DNA of 64,000 bases from the NCBI RefSeq assembly GCF_028583425.1, contig NC_072794.1, forward strand, positions 28,269,232-28,333,231. Reading direction: 5' to 3'. Source of the stretch: Eublepharis macularius (lineage: Eukaryota; Chordata; Lepidosauria; Squamata; Eublepharidae). Positions within the stretch are counted from its first letter, which is position 1, and each line of letters starts with the position of its first letter. The position numbers and the translations under genes are program-made. Shown piece after piece: positions 11,070 through 23,196 of this stretch. A model generated the notes under the pieces. That model saw nothing but the letters and a program-made list of their open reading frames with translations, did no database searches and was not told the origin of the DNA.

Positions 11070-11185
11070 GTATCCATACAACATTGAATATTGTGTTATT
11101 GCTACACCACAGCAGTCCTTCACAACTGGATTTTTCTGTGTGAACAAGACAATCCAGTTGTGAATCACTGCTGAATAGTTCAATT
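11070..11185. repeat. Palindromic repeat, ggatattgcactattgttg family, diverged
   Basis: It contains acagcagtccttcacaactg, gtgaacaagacaatccagtt and gtgaatcactgctgaatag. It begins directly after the TSD of the element at 10848. Confidence 0.45.
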
Positions 11186-12639
11186 ACCTTGAACTAGTCA
11201 TCTCACGTATGTACTAAATAGACAGAAAGGAAATATGTCATCATGGTTCACTGCATCGGCGAACAAGACATACGTACGGAGAGCCAGACAGTGTACCAGC
11301 CCCACCTCATTTAAAGTAAAAGTATTGCATGGAGGACTGGAGAGCGAGGGAGAGGGTGTTGCACTGTTCTCTAGATGAGCCAGCAGGCCACGCTAGCATC
11401 AGATAACAAACCAATCATGGCTTCTCATTTAAACAATTCCTTCCAGTTACCTTTGACTCAAGTGTGTTTGGCTTGAAAGTAGACATGTGGATAAGAAAAT
11501 ACAAGTTCTCAGTGGGAAATGTCTGCTGACTAGGAACATAATGGTCTGGTACTTAAAGAAAGCTATTGATTGCTCTCGGAAAAACTTAACCAGTTTAGCA
11601 ATCTATATAAAAATCTCATTTTCACAGTTCCAGCAATATATTTTTTCCCGGAAGCGAGGCCAAGACGGTAGCTAACAAATCTAACAAATGAATATTACCA
11701 CTGAATCAGAGCTGCAGATTGGCCTTATTTGCCATTCCAGAACTGTTGCAAGAGGCCTTTGCTACCAATTAAGAGTCAGTCAAGCCTTAGAGATCAAGAA
11801 AAATTTCCTGTGTAACCCATTTTACATTGTCTTCCTCCTGCTCTCTCTCGCTCTCACTCTCTCTTTGATGTTGTGCTGAATCATTTTTCGGCTGTTGTTG
11901 CTTCAAACTATGTCTCCCCCCCCACACCCCGTGTCACTGAGGTATTTCTCCTATCTGCTTCCTGCACGTCTAGACGTTTTCATGCATATTTTCAGGCACA
12001 ATAGAAAAATGCAACTTCAGTAGTTTATGGGGCTCCTGGGGCTCTGACCAAAGGCAGGTGAAGAAACCTCTAAGCATATTGTATTTTCTTATCACTTATT
12101 TATTTAAAGAGTTTCTTTGCCACCTCTCCAGAGACCTGTTCGAGGCAGGCAATACAATATAACCATTACAATGTCCATGTATGAATTATCAGTATTAAAA
12201 CAAGCCATAAAAAACAAACCAAGAACATAAAAACTGCATGAAACAACATTCACCAGCTCAAAATGATAAACAGCCCTCAGGCTAGAGCTAGACCATTAAA
12301 AAAGCTTTAAAAGATGGAATACAGTTAAAATCCTGGGTAAAAACAAATGTTTTGGCCTTGTGCCAAAAGGAAAGCCCACATCAGGTGAGCCTCAAGGGGG
12401 AAAGCAATCCAAAGAAAAGAGGCCACCACCAAAAAAGCTCCATCTCTGGTCTCCACCCACAAGCCACCTCATCTCTGCAAGGCCAGAGGGCAGGACTTGG
12501 GAAGTGGATCTTACCTGAAAGGCTAGATAGTAGGGGAGGAGGCAGTCCTTCAAGCACCCTACCCCCAAGTCATTTATTGTAAAAACCAGCACATTGAATT
12601 GTGTCCTAGAAAAAGGATGCTAGAAAAAGGCTAGCATCC
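11186..12639. other. Intergenic, no gene
   Basis: Unique sequence with a likely SINE/LINE remnant near 12085-12150 (ttgccacctctccagagacc, gttcgaggcaggcaatacaa). ORFs up to 76 codons are not convincing. Confidence 0.5.
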
Positions 12640-12760
12640 ACACACTACTGGATATTGCACTATTGTTGCACTGCAACAATACATCATAACTGGATTTGCA
12701 TCTGTGAATAAGGCTGTCCAGGAGATGAGTGATTGGTGCATTATCCAACAATGTGTGGAG
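12640..12760. repeat. Palindromic repeat, ggatattgcactattgttg family
   Basis: The words tggatattgcactattgttg and aactggatttgcatctgtga also occur, with variation, at 11085-11180 and 49150-49265. The copies appear to be diverged palindromic elements of about 120 bp. Confidence 0.5.
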
Positions 12761-13934
12761 GTGGAGCCAAGGAAGAGAAAGCATGTTGAGAGCCCAGAGC
12801 TTCCTCACAGTCAACCTGACTTTAAAGTAATATATAAGAAAACCTGACTTGTTTCTGAGGATGTGGCACCTCTACATCACAATTTCTAGTTATCTCCCAC
12901 CTCCAGTCTGCCTGGGGAATTTGACTACTCTGTAAGGTACTGAGGAAACAGGCTCATAAGCCACGTCCCATCAGACTCCGGAAGCTTGGAGAGTTCCACT
13001 GTTGTCCCATCTCCCCTTACTCCTAGAAGAATATTTCAGCTTCTGTCTGTTTAGTAAACTCTGCCACCAATAAAAACAGTATCTAAAACAGTATCTCCTG
13101 CTGGAGGGATCTGTACTTCGAGCACTCTATACTGCGTTGCTGTTTACATGCTTCATCTGCCACTTTGCTCATTCTACATAGAATAATTAGAACTAGTGGG
13201 AAAGTCCACTAGTCTGCATCTATAAATTCAGAGGCCCATTTATGGAGGGTAAGGGCAGGGGAAAGAGTGATACTGGGACTATCCCTGCGTCTTAACCTAA
13301 CCTACAATATGGGTGCGAGTCCCAGTGGCTGACTTGCGTATGTTGTAACATTTAGTTTGGCCCACAGAGCTAGGCAATCATATGCCTGTTCTTGCCATCT
13401 GCTTTCAGGTGATGTTTGGGTAAGTGAGGCTCCCGGAGTGGATCTTTGTCAGGGGACTCGTATTGGTTCTTGGCAGTCCTCTATACGTATGAGGATATCC
13501 TATACTGAGTTAAGCCATCAGTCCAGCTAGCTCATTATGTTCTAATCTGATGGGTGACAATCTTCCAAGTACTCCATCAGCAATGGTGGCAATGGCTTGT
13601 AGGATGGGTCGCATGGACTGTCCCAGCTCTCACCTTAGAGCATCACTGAAGGAGAAGGGGCATCACAGAGCTGCTAGGACCACAGCTGCAGCGCCTTGTA
13701 GGTGCACCGCTAAGGAGGAATCTAGGAGAACCTGGTCCTGAGAAGTGACATCATCACTTGCATCAGATTCTCCTAGCCAATCAGTAGCTGTGTACCTCCA
13801 AGGAGCTTCAGCCAGCAGCTCCATCACCATGTCCTGGCCTCTTTGATACGGCCCCTGCTTCCTGCTCTCCCTTCAGCAATGCACCACAGTGAGGGGCTAG
13901 AACACTCCCTGCTACAACACCCCTTGTGAGCTGC
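12761..13934. other. Intergenic, no recognised feature
   Basis: No long ORF, no clear repeat and no tRNA. Confidence 0.5.
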
Positions 13935-14055
13935 TGCTGTCCTGCAGATGTTCTGCTACCTAAGATGTTTTAAACTGGCAAACCCAGGAATTCAATCCAA
14001 GTTTTTCTGCATGCCAAGAAGCAGATGCTCTACTGCTGAGCCACAGCTTCTCCTG
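13935..14055 (-). mobile_element. tRNA-Ala-like SINE fragment
   Basis: The plus strand reads gaattcaatccaag, then gcagatgctctactgctgag, then ccacagcttctcc, the reverse of a tRNA-Ala-like head (gctcagtagtagagcatctg). It is not a functional tRNA: the stems do not pair and no terminator follows. Confidence 0.5.
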
Positions 14056-14714
14056 GGAACTGGCAATCCAGGCTAGATCTGCTTCCCTCCCACTGCCAGC
14101 AATAATTTATTTAATTTATTTAAAATATTTATCCCCCATGTTTTCTGTGAGCAAACACCTGAGGTGGAAAGTCTCCTTCTAGCTGAGCAACAGAAGGCTT
14201 CTTTTTTCATCTTGAGTTGCCCCACCCTTTCCTGCCCCAGAGATCCTTCCTTCCCCTTCTGGGTTCATCTCTTTGATGGATCTCAAAGCCCCTCTGTGGC
14301 CCCATCCGCATAGAATAATGCAGATGGAGAGAACTTGGCAGAACACACCTAATTCTGTGTTCCTCTGTCTCTGGAATGAGACAGCCACTGCTCCCAGTTT
14401 CTTTTTATGGGTAATTTGTAACTCAGATAGTCACTGTGGAATGGGTAAACAAACCAGCAGTGTTGCTTGCCACCCCACCCCAAAAAGCAAGTTAAAATCA
14501 CTCCGATAATAGGATAGTCTGAGTATCAAAGCAAGAAAGCTTTTTAGCGGTGTGTAAGAATGCAGTTCTTAAAAACACACACACTAACTGCCAATGTAGG
14601 GTAAGCACACCAGGCATTCACTATCTTGTCAAATATCTGGACCAATCCTCTTTGGCTATATAGGGTTGGATGCAGTGGAAGTGATTTTCACTGATCCACC
14701 CTCCTGCTGCACAC

Positions 14715-15124
14715 TAGAGATGGGCACAAACCAGAAAAAAAGAACCATGCTGTTCATGGTTCATTACGTTTTATGAACCACGAATCATGAACTTTCACAT
14801 ACCTGCTCCAGTTCACGAACTGGTTCATTTTGGTTTATGAAAGCGTCACTTCTGGGCCAGCAAATCACCACTTCCTGGTCAGCAGAAGGTCACTTCTGGG
14901 TCAGCATAAGGTCTGCAGAAAGCCCAACCCCCGTTGCCTAGGAAGCTGTTTTATTGGCATCAGGCTGTCTGCAGTGATGAACCAAAAAATGAGCCAAACG
15001 AACTGCCCTAAAGTTCATGCCGGTTCATCAAAAATGGGCTCTGATGAGCTGCTGGTTCGCGAACCACGAACCGGCTTGGTTCATGAACAACTTTGGTTTG
15101 TATTTCGGTTCGTGCCCATCTCTA
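14715..15124. mobile_element. hAT-like MITE of the gaaccatgaacc family with perfect TSD
   Basis: This 410 bp element is bounded by tagagatgggcac and gtgcccatctcta and flanked on both sides by the identical octamer ctgcacac (14707-14714 and 15125-15132). An 8-bp TSD with short TIRs is the signature of the hAT superfamily. The core resembles the copies at 3532 and 24252. It is non-autonomous. Confidence 0.88.
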
Positions 15125-15448
15125 CTGCACACTCCTAACTCCACCCTCACGCAGTTTCTGGGTCCCCTGTGATAGACCTGATAGCCCATCCATTGCCCAC
15201 TAGTCAATACTGTGTAGCAGCAGTCCCCCTGTGTAGCAACAGTTACAATTAATCCTGTGTAGCAATAACTAACAGTACAGCTAAGCTTTGCTTTGCAGCA
15301 TAGCTAACAGTAATATGTAACAAACATCTTGCTTTAGCTAATGGTTTATGATGGTAATAGACTTTGCAACAAGACATGACAAAATCCACAGGCTGTACAC
15401 GGGGTGGTATGCATTGCTGAAAGGGAAGTCACGAGTTACCAACCTCAA

Positions 15449-15642
15449 GGTGAGGCCTGGAGTTCTTCAGGAATTAGAGCTGATCTCCAGATTACTGAAA
15501 TTAGTTCCCCTGGAAGAAATGGCAACCTTGGTGGACCCTGTGGCATCACATCCCCATTGAGATCCCTCCTTCCCCAGATTCTCTGCTGTCCAAGCACTGT
15601 CCGCATATCTCCAGGAATGTCTCAAGCCACAGCAGGCAACCC
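15449..15642 (+). mobile_element. gttgccaactccagg family element, inverted
   Basis: It reads aggtgaggcctggagttctt, gctgatctccagattactga, ttcccctggaagaaatggca and ccacagcaggcaacccta, the reverse order of the copy at 27496. Confidence 0.6.
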
Positions 15643-15871
15643 TACAACCTTGGCTCATCCTCACCCAGCCAAGAAGCCTTAGGCCATGCTGCACCAATTG
15701 GGGACGGTGAGCTGTGTCGGCCAGAAGCACCCTTATCTAGATCCACTGGGGTATGATAAGAATGGTGCATGGCTGGCTTGCTCAAAGATTACCCTCCCCG
15801 GCCAGCTGCGATGCAGAGCCCCTCCTGAGGGAACCAAGACAAGAGGAGTTCCACCACCCTCACTGGACACA

Positions 15872-16073
15872 GAGCCAAGCTACAAGTGACACCTTACACA
15901 AGTTGGACACTTGTCAGCTTCCCTCAAGTTTTGATGGGAAATGTAGGCGTCCTCGTTTTACAGCTTGGCTCTCCATTACAGCTGCAAGACCAGGATGCCT
16001 ACATTTCCCATCAAAACTTGAGGGAAGCTGACAAGTGTCCAGCCTGTGTCAGGCGTCACTTGTAGCTTGGCTC
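15872..16073. mobile_element. Palindromic MITE, gagccaagctacaagtga family, 3-bp TSD
   Basis: This is a 202 bp element with the same long inverted arms as the copy at 2370. The flanking triplet aca occurs on both sides (15869-15871, 16074-16076). A 3-bp TSD fits the PIF/Harbinger group, but the triplet is not the usual TWA. Confidence 0.8.
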
Positions 16074-16789
16074 ACAGGCAAAGAGCAGCTCAAATCAGTG
16101 AGTTTTAAATTGAACCAACAAAGGAAAGATTTACTTTTTTATTCCTAGCAAAACACACACTCCTCGTTCCAGCTCTGCACAACAGGTTCCAGCATTGCTA
16201 TTGCCTCAGGTCCTTTCCATTACTGATGGGGACTACTTTTGCAATTCCTGTCTCCTTAACTCAACATTCTGTAAAAGAAAGCCTGTAAATTCCATCTACC
16301 GTCACAGCTACTGCTTTAATGCACTATTCACAACAAGACTTTGTCAAAGGCAGGGGGTGCAATCTGAAGAAAACTAATTTAGGATTATGTCCCATAATTG
16401 AACTAAATGGGTTCTACTTCTGAGTATACCTGCTTAGGATTGCATCAAGGGCCTCTAACAAGCCAGGTGGAAGGTTTCTTTTGCTTTCTCACTTTTTTTT
16501 AGCATTTCAATTAAATTACACGCACAAATCGCACATGATCCATGGGGGGTGTTACACTCTGGATCAGGAGGGAAGACAGTTCTTCACCTCCTGCAACTCC
16601 CCCTTCACATGCAGTGGAAAAATACAAATAATCAGCTTTGGATGAGTTCCTATTTTTGTCCGAATCCTTTTCTTCTCTACCTGGTAGCTAGCAACAACTT
16701 GATTTTCCACTCGGAGAAGCTACCTAAGTACATTGTGATTTATCACAGGGAAATTTCCCCCGCAGCTATATAAAAAAGGAGCCATTTCA

Positions 16790-17060
16790 GCCCTGCACAT
16801 AATGAATGGCCCCATAGCCTGAGGTCGCTACCGTTGCTATCGAGTCTGCCTTCGTGCAGCAGCCAGAATTATCCCGATCAATGAGCTGCCCTTTCGTGTA
16901 TTTTGCAGAGAATACATCGGGCCCACTGCAGAGCTTAATAAGAAATGTGTTATCAGCACAGATCTGCAGGGAGAGAGAGAGAGACCAATCTAAGAAGTGT
17001 GAATGCCAATTCAAAACCTTTGCAAGTGTGTGTGATCTGGGAAGCTGCCGAAATGAGTCT
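16790..17060. promoter_or_regulatory. Candidate conserved non-coding element
   Basis: This is non-repetitive sequence of mixed composition with agcagccagaattatcccga, agctgccctttcgtgtattt and agcttaataagaaatgtgtt. It matches no other part of the window. A 138-codon minus-strand ORF crosses it but shows no domain. The call rests only on low-copy, high-complexity sequence in a gene-poor region. Confidence 0.25.
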
Positions 17061-17169
17061 CCTGTAAGGTTTTCAAAGGCAGTTTCAGTGGGGCTAGATT
17101 TGAAGAGGGGTTCAGTGGGGGGTGAAAAGGAAAGCCTGGCTCTCAATGCACTAAAAACCATTTGAATAC

Positions 17170-17345
17170 ACAAAGCTGCCTTACAGTGTCCGTCAAGGTC
17201 CACATTCTGATTGGCAGCAGCTCTTCAGTGTCTCAGGAAGAGGTCTTGCCCATGATCTACTGCCTGAGTCCTGATCCCCAGGAGATGCTGGGGACTGAAA
17301 TTAGGACTTTCTGGATGCAAAGTGTATGCCTCGTCCTGATTCACA
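17170..17345 (-). mobile_element. tRNA-Ala-like SINE
   Basis: It contains aggagatgctggggactgaa with the degraded head ctttctggatgcaaagtgta, and the distal body aagctgccttacagtgtccg. It matches the copies at 43575 and 56405 in order of parts. Confidence 0.55.
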
Positions 17346-17383
17346 AGTCACACATACAGCGGAGCCAAGCCAGAAGAAGATCC

Positions 17384-17732
17384 AGAGGAGTTAGCCGCGT
17401 TAGTCTGTGGGAGCAAAATAGAAAAGAGTCCAGTAGCACCTCTAAGACTAACCAACTTTACTGTAGCATAAGCTTTCAAGAATCACAGTTCTCTTCGTCA
17501 GATGCATGGAGGGTAAGAAGAAACTGGTCAGATATGTAGGTAGAGAGGGGAGGGGGGAGTAGATGCAATCAGTAGCTTCTGATATGGGGATCAGTTTGCT
17601 TCTGATAATGAAATCAGTTACTTCTGATAATGAGATAACCATTCATAGTCCCTATTCAATCCAAGCATGACTGAGTCAAATTTACATATGAATTCCAATT
17701 CAGCAGTTTCCCATTGGATTCTGTTTTTGACA
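17384..17732 (+). mobile_element. Single-orientation copy of the ttagccgcgttagtctg retroelement
   Basis: It starts agaggagttagccgcgttag and shares with the 10848 and 62298 copies the segments gagtccagtagcacct, actgtagcataagcttt and cttcgtcagatgcatgg. Here it continues for another 220 bp to ctgtttttga instead of folding back. This suggests the full-length form is about 350 bp. Short matches of agaagat near both ends may be a TSD. Confidence 0.55.
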
Positions 17733-18120
17733 GAAGATGTTATGGAGTTGCGTGGAGCCTTATCTACCCAACACGGCACACACTGCTAAAACACTGCAAA
17801 AAAGCAAATCTTGAGCAGCAACCCAATCCTATGGAAAACAGGACTGGTGGCACCTGGGCCCCACAGAGTGAAGGCCAACACCATCTGCTTCTGACAAATT
17901 GCTGTCACTGTCCAGGTTCCCTAAAACCAGATGTTAGAGTTGCTGGTTCCAGTTCCCCCTCGGATCGGCGCAGGAGAGAGTCTTCTGAACTTTTCTTCAT
18001 CTGAAATTCTCCTGGGATTTTGGAGATCCTGATTACCTGGTCCTGCTTCTGAAGTGGAACTGGCATGTTAAGAATTATCCATTGATTAACTTTGATAATC
18101 TCCAAATTTTGTGTGGTGCA

Positions 18121-18134
18121 CGCGCACGCACACA

Positions 18135-18166
<32 letters not shown>
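18121..18166 (+). repeat. (CA)n(GA)n microsatellite
   Basis: A CA run of about 15 units leads into seven GA units after an imperfect cgcgcacg start. Confidence 0.9.
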
Positions 18167-18545
18167 TTTCAGTTCTTTCCATTCATTAGATTCTCATTCC
18201 CTCCATTTTGCACTACAGTTGTATGCTTGTGCACATTACTAAGAAAGCAATCTCGAGGAGATTGTATGTGTGGTTGTGTCATATCAAGATTTTTGTATAA
18301 GGTTGCCAGTGCACCAAGCTAGTGCCCTGGATGAGGGTATACTTGTACCTCAGGAAAAGACCATACAAAAAGAATCTTGAAACAATCATATATGCCCTCA
18401 TATCAAAATTTGCTTTTTTTTAAAAAAAGAAGTATTTTGTCAATGGAAATGTGGACATCAACAAAGTTACTAGCTTGGTACAAAAAAGTAGATCCAGCTT
18501 TGGGCCCTTTTCATGGACTGGGCCGGTAACCGTGAAGGACAGATC

Positions 18546-18778
18546 TATTTATTTATTTTACTTCATGTGTACCCTGCCTTTCTCCACAATGAGGACCCAA
18601 AACAGCTTAGATAGTTCTCCTCCCTTCCATTTTATCCTTGCAATAACCCAGTGTGGTAGGTTAAGCTGAGACTGCGTGACTAGCCCACCCAGAAAGCTTC
18701 CACGGGCAGATTGGGGATTTGAACTCAGGTCCCCCAGATCCTAGTTCAACACTCTAACCACTATAGCACACTGGGCCT
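18546..18778 (-). mobile_element. tRNA-derived MIR/CORE-like SINE, near full length
   Basis: It begins with the reversed A-rich tail (tatttatttatttta) and continues through accctgcctttctccacaat, ccattttatccttgcaataa and gattggggatttgaactcag. It ends in the reversed tRNA head tctaaccactatagcacact. It is the best-preserved copy of the family in the window. Confidence 0.75.
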
Positions 18779-18999
18779 CATGGTGGCCATGACCGGACAA
18801 GACTGCCTCAGCACAGATGTTGAAGTCTCCCCACACAGGCCATCTGGTATGCCCAGTATGCCTTCTGCCATAGCATGCCAATTGCCTCTCCAAGAGGAAG
18901 CTGGGAAGCAAAAGAACAAAAACAGTGATGTCTTCTTTGCAGAAACAGGCCTGCTTGGGCCGACGATTATATCCGAAGTTTAGTCCTGCTAGATATGAA

Positions 19000-19230
19000 T
19001 CAAAATGTGTCATGGGGTATGCTCATTAATTCTAAGCGAGCTCATTTCCAGAGTTATGTCCACGCTTGTTATCTGCCCCAGGTGCAAATCTGAAACCATT
19101 ATGGTGGGAGGAGGGGGAGAGCCAAGGTCAGAGCATTCCATCCAATTAAGCTTATCTGAACTCATTTATGATGCTCAGGAAAAAGCTGATGCAATGATTT
19201 TTCGGCAGGTACAGTTGCAGAGTATCATCC
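19000..19230. promoter_or_regulatory. Candidate conserved non-coding element
   Basis: Unique sequence containing gctcattaattctaagcgag, ccatccaattaagcttatct and catttatgatgctcaggaaa, with several TAAT/ATTA cores. Function is inferred only from composition. Confidence 0.22.
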
Positions 19231-19634
19231 TCTTACACCCCTGCCAGGCTCTGATTGGTCAACCAGATCGCCCCATGTTGCTGGGAAATGTGAGATAAAA
19301 ACAGTCAGTTCAGTTACGCCTTTGTCCTGAGTTTGGGGTTCAAACTGAATCCCAACCCCTTGGCCAACTGGATTTATGATCTGGAAACTGATGCTGGGAG
19401 CTCTGTTAGACTGCTATAAGGCCATGTCTGGTATGTTTAGGCATTTTATCTTTTCTTTCTGCACATACTCTAAAATTAGGATTTTATTTACCTTATTAAT
19501 AAATATATTTTACATTATGTGGTGTTTGTGGTTTGTGGCTTCAATTTGAAAATAGTACCTAAACTGATTTGGCCCTCTGCTACTTTTTATAACTTTTTGG
19601 TGGGTCTCGGTGCAGCTGATGCCTGGGTATAGTA

Positions 19635-20075
19635 CGGTAAGAACATAAGAACATAAGAGAAGCCATGTTGGATCAGGCCAATAGCCCATCCAGTCCAACA
19701 CGCTGTGTCATACAATGACCAAAAAACCAGGTGTCATCAGGAGGTCTGCCAGTGGGGAAGGGACACTAGAACCCCTCCCACTGATTGCCCCCCCCCTGCA
19801 AAAAACACCAAGAATACAGAGCATCACTGCCCTAGGCAGAGAGTTCCATCTATACCTTGTCGCTAATAGCCACTGATGGACCTCTGCTCCATATGTTTAT
19901 CCAATCCCCTCTTGAAGCTGTCTATGCTTGAAGCTGCCACCACCTTCTGTGGCAGTGAATTCCATGTGTTAATCACTCTTTGTGTAAAGAAGTACTTCCT
20001 TTTATCTCAATTTCATTGAGTGCCCACGTTCTTTTATTGTGAGAAAGGGAGAAAAATACTTCTTTCTCTACCTTC
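19635..20075 (+). repeat. Amniote-type interspersed repeat (aagaacataagaa family)
   Basis: It starts gtaagaacataagaacataa and continues with atgttggatcaggccaatag, catccagtccaacacgctgt, cagtgaattccatgtgttaa and gtaaagaagtacttcctttt. I recognise this as a common reptile repeat but cannot name the family with certainty. Shorter copies are at 41223 and 50058. Confidence 0.65.
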
Positions 20076-21437
20076 TCTATCTCTACTTGTTTCTCTACTT
20101 TCTCTAAGGATTAAGATGTTGTCCCCCAGCTTCTGGCTAGGACTTAGTAAGGGAACTAGTGGCAGCTACCAAATGTGGGGGTAGGTGGTTCTTTGCAAAT
20201 GCCCTCCCTACCCCTGTGAACCCTTTGTGTTGTTGATATCGCCAATAATCACTTCTGGGTTTTAGATGCATAGGATAGATAGGGTAGCTCTAGGAATTAC
20301 CTGAAACTCTATGGTTTTACTCATAGGATTTCCAGAGATGACTAGAGCTATCCTTTGTCACTTTCAGGTTTTACCCAGCAGTCATGTAAAAAGTCATCAA
20401 TGTTGCTAACATTGGACACACACACACCCATGTCCCTGCCTCCAGCTCTCCTGCCAGTTTCCAGGCTCAGCACCAAACCTTAGCACCAAACCTGAAACGT
20501 CTGCCAGTTCTGCAAGAGCATCTTCTGGGTGGATGATAAACCAGCAGAAAATAAGGATGTCCAGTACTGGTGTGGAATATTTACAGAGATCAGACTATAT
20601 GCATCCAAATTTTAAAGAGTTTAATAAAGTAATAGAAGCACACATTTCTATGTACACAGCAACCTGAGCAAGGTTACTGAAAAAGTGCAAAATATATCCC
20701 TCTAATCCTGTCCATACTTTTCTCTAAGATATTTTGAAGTAAGGATCAGCTGTTATTTCTTGGAGTTGCAGCAAGCATTCAGAAATGGTTCGTACCTTTG
20801 CTTCGTGCATGGGGCTTCTCCTTTTGGGGTTAGCTGGTCATCACTGCAGTTGAAAAAGAACTAAGGTCTCAGGTAGCTCCATGTCTGAAACAGCTGGCTA
20901 AGAAAAGCAAAAGACACTTCCACTCACATGCCTTTCCTGTGGGCCTTTCGTCTCTTTCATTCTTCTTCCTGCCTAACAGTGATGATTTCACTGCCTTTCT
21001 GCAGGGAAAGGGATGCTTGGCCATTTGGGCTTTCAAACTCCTGCAGCTGAGATGTGACTTTTACGGCTCCTGTATTCTTTCTTAGGATGGGTTATCTGCA
21101 TAACTAAAGAGCTGCACAGCTGCTGGAAGAAGTGTCACACCCACCCTGCTTTTCTGTTGAATGCCTCTTAGCCAGTAAAAGGCATTTAAGTAACCTCTGA
21201 GCATGAATAAAATACAGACTTTAGGCAACCAGCCAACAACAGTTGGTTTTCCCTGATGGAACTTTATTTGGATTGAATCAGAAAAAAATTAAGGTACAGC
21301 AAAATTGTCTCCTGGAGCATAACAGTAATATCTGCATCTTAAACCAGACTGGCAAGATTATGATGCCATCATCTCTTAAGATCGGTAGATGAGGCCTAGC
21401 GTTGCATGTTCTCATACTCAGAAATTCAGATATAGGC
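20076..21437. other. Intergenic, no recognised feature
   Basis: Unique sequence with short CA runs near 20418. No ORF with a domain. Confidence 0.5.
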
Positions 21438-21570
21438 TGATTCCGCACACGTTGGATAATGCACTTTATCAATTGTTTGAGGTGGATTTTTTGTTCCACA
21501 CACAAAAAAACCCATTCCAAATGATCTATAAAGAGGATTGGAAGTGCATTATCCAACGTGTGCGGAATCA
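21438..21570. mobile_element. Palindromic MITE, ttccgcacacgttggataat family
   Basis: The arms tgattccgcacacgttggat and its complement (atccaacgtgtgcggaatca) flank a partly paired centre that includes gtggattttttgttccacac. A second copy is at 27834. Confidence 0.7.
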
Positions 21571-21773
21571 CTCATAGAGTAGTGAAACCCTGCAGTAACA
21601 CTCTATCCTGGGATATTTTTGACTGTGAGTCACATGGCTTTAGAAGAGCATAAGCATGACTGCATTGAATAAAACATCGCACAAAAAAGAATTCTTGATG
21701 TAACGGCATTGTCACATCAGAATGCATGAGCACTTATGTCCAGTGGCATCCTATGAAAGGGGAGAGGAAACAG

Positions 21774-21955
21774 TGTGGTATAGTAGTTATGGTGTCTTGG
21801 AGATCTGGGTTCAAATCCCCAACTCTGCCACGGAAACTTGCTGGGCCTATCTCACAAGGTAACTGTGAAGAGAAAATGGAAGGAAGGAGAATAATGAGCT
21901 GAAGCCAGAGTTCTTTGGAGGAAGGGTGGGATAAAAATTTGCTAAATAAATGAAT
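21774..21955 (+). mobile_element. tRNA-derived MIR/CORE-like SINE
   Basis: The head gtggtatagtagttatggtg and B box gggttcaaatcccc are followed by ctctgccacggaaacttgct. It ends in a tail containing gggtgggataaa and aaataaatgaatgg. Confidence 0.7.
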
Positions 21956-23196
21956 GGAAAACTGGGGCAGAGCTTTGAATGCTCAGAGGTCAGGAAATTG
22001 AAATCAGCATTGGAACTTGCTAATGCATTTGGAGCTGATTGATAAGTAAGGGCAGTTCTTTCAGAAGCCCAAACTCTAGGCAAAAATTTCAATAGATTTT
22101 TTTTTAAAATCTTGTCATCCTTCCCGACATGCATGTTTAAACTGCTGATCAGAGAGGGTGATGTCAGAAATGGCCCTGAGAATTAGTCGCTGCTGGCGAC
22201 AGCAAGAGAGGGCCGGCACTGCTTTTGCGTTCCATTTACAAACTTCCCTGAGATGTCTGGCTGATGGTAGATGGAGACCTGTATTAAATGGATCAGTGGC
22301 CTGATGTAGCACGGCAGTTCTTGCATACATGGGGAACAATTACGAGGTAGACACACTCAGCCGTGGCTGCAATCCAAAGAGCTACTTTAGATGTGCCCAT
22401 TGGGATTTCTGACTTTTTTAATCTCGTAGGTACAACAAACCTCTATCCTCCGTGCCATAACACAAACTACTTTTTAAAACTGCCCTCCCTTTGCAATGCA
22501 TTTGTGCCATAGAATATGGGCTGCATGATAAGAAAACCAAAACCCGGTCAGACTTGTGGAACTAGCAGCACAGTTGTTCGGCTCCCTGCCCTCGCATTCC
22601 ACAGTCATTATCATCCTATGAAGACCTGGCTGAGTACCATTTTCAGCATGTACAATGGCTTTTCCTGACACCTGCAACTGGTTCTTTTCAACCAGGAAGG
22701 AGGCTTGTATGCCACAACATGAACCCATTCCCTATCCTGTCTTTCAGCTCCAAGAATCTTGCATTCTCCCTACCTCACCCTCATGGCAGCTTATGCAACC
22801 ATAAGGCTGTTAAAATATATGTAAAACATATGTAAAGGCTGCTAAAATGTAAAACTTCCTTTTTAAAAAGCACAGAGAAGTGAAAATACAAGAACAGCGT
22901 AGTATTCAGATTTGCAACCAAATATGTTACAAAACTGAAAGCCTGCGATTGTTATAGCAAAAGCCAGAAGAGAAAGAGCTAAGAAGGTTCATGTTGGCAG
23001 ATGGTTCCACAGCAAGAATAGATTCATATGGCAAGAAGAGATTCATATGGGAGAATAACCCAAAACCATGAAGGCCAGTACCTAATCTTATGACCAAGAG
23101 AACAGCAAGATACAACTTATCTGTTACCTTTGTGAGGTGCTTTAAAGCATCAGGTACTTGATGTTGACGGAGATGAAGTGTCCCCAAGAAGTCACC
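21956..23196. other. Intergenic, no gene
   Basis: Several overlapping ORFs of 74-95 codons lack motifs. No strong repeat. Confidence 0.5.

Noticed and set aside
16787..17203. 138-codon minus-strand ORF
   Set aside because: No motif or homology recognised; the sequence is better described as unique non-coding DNA.
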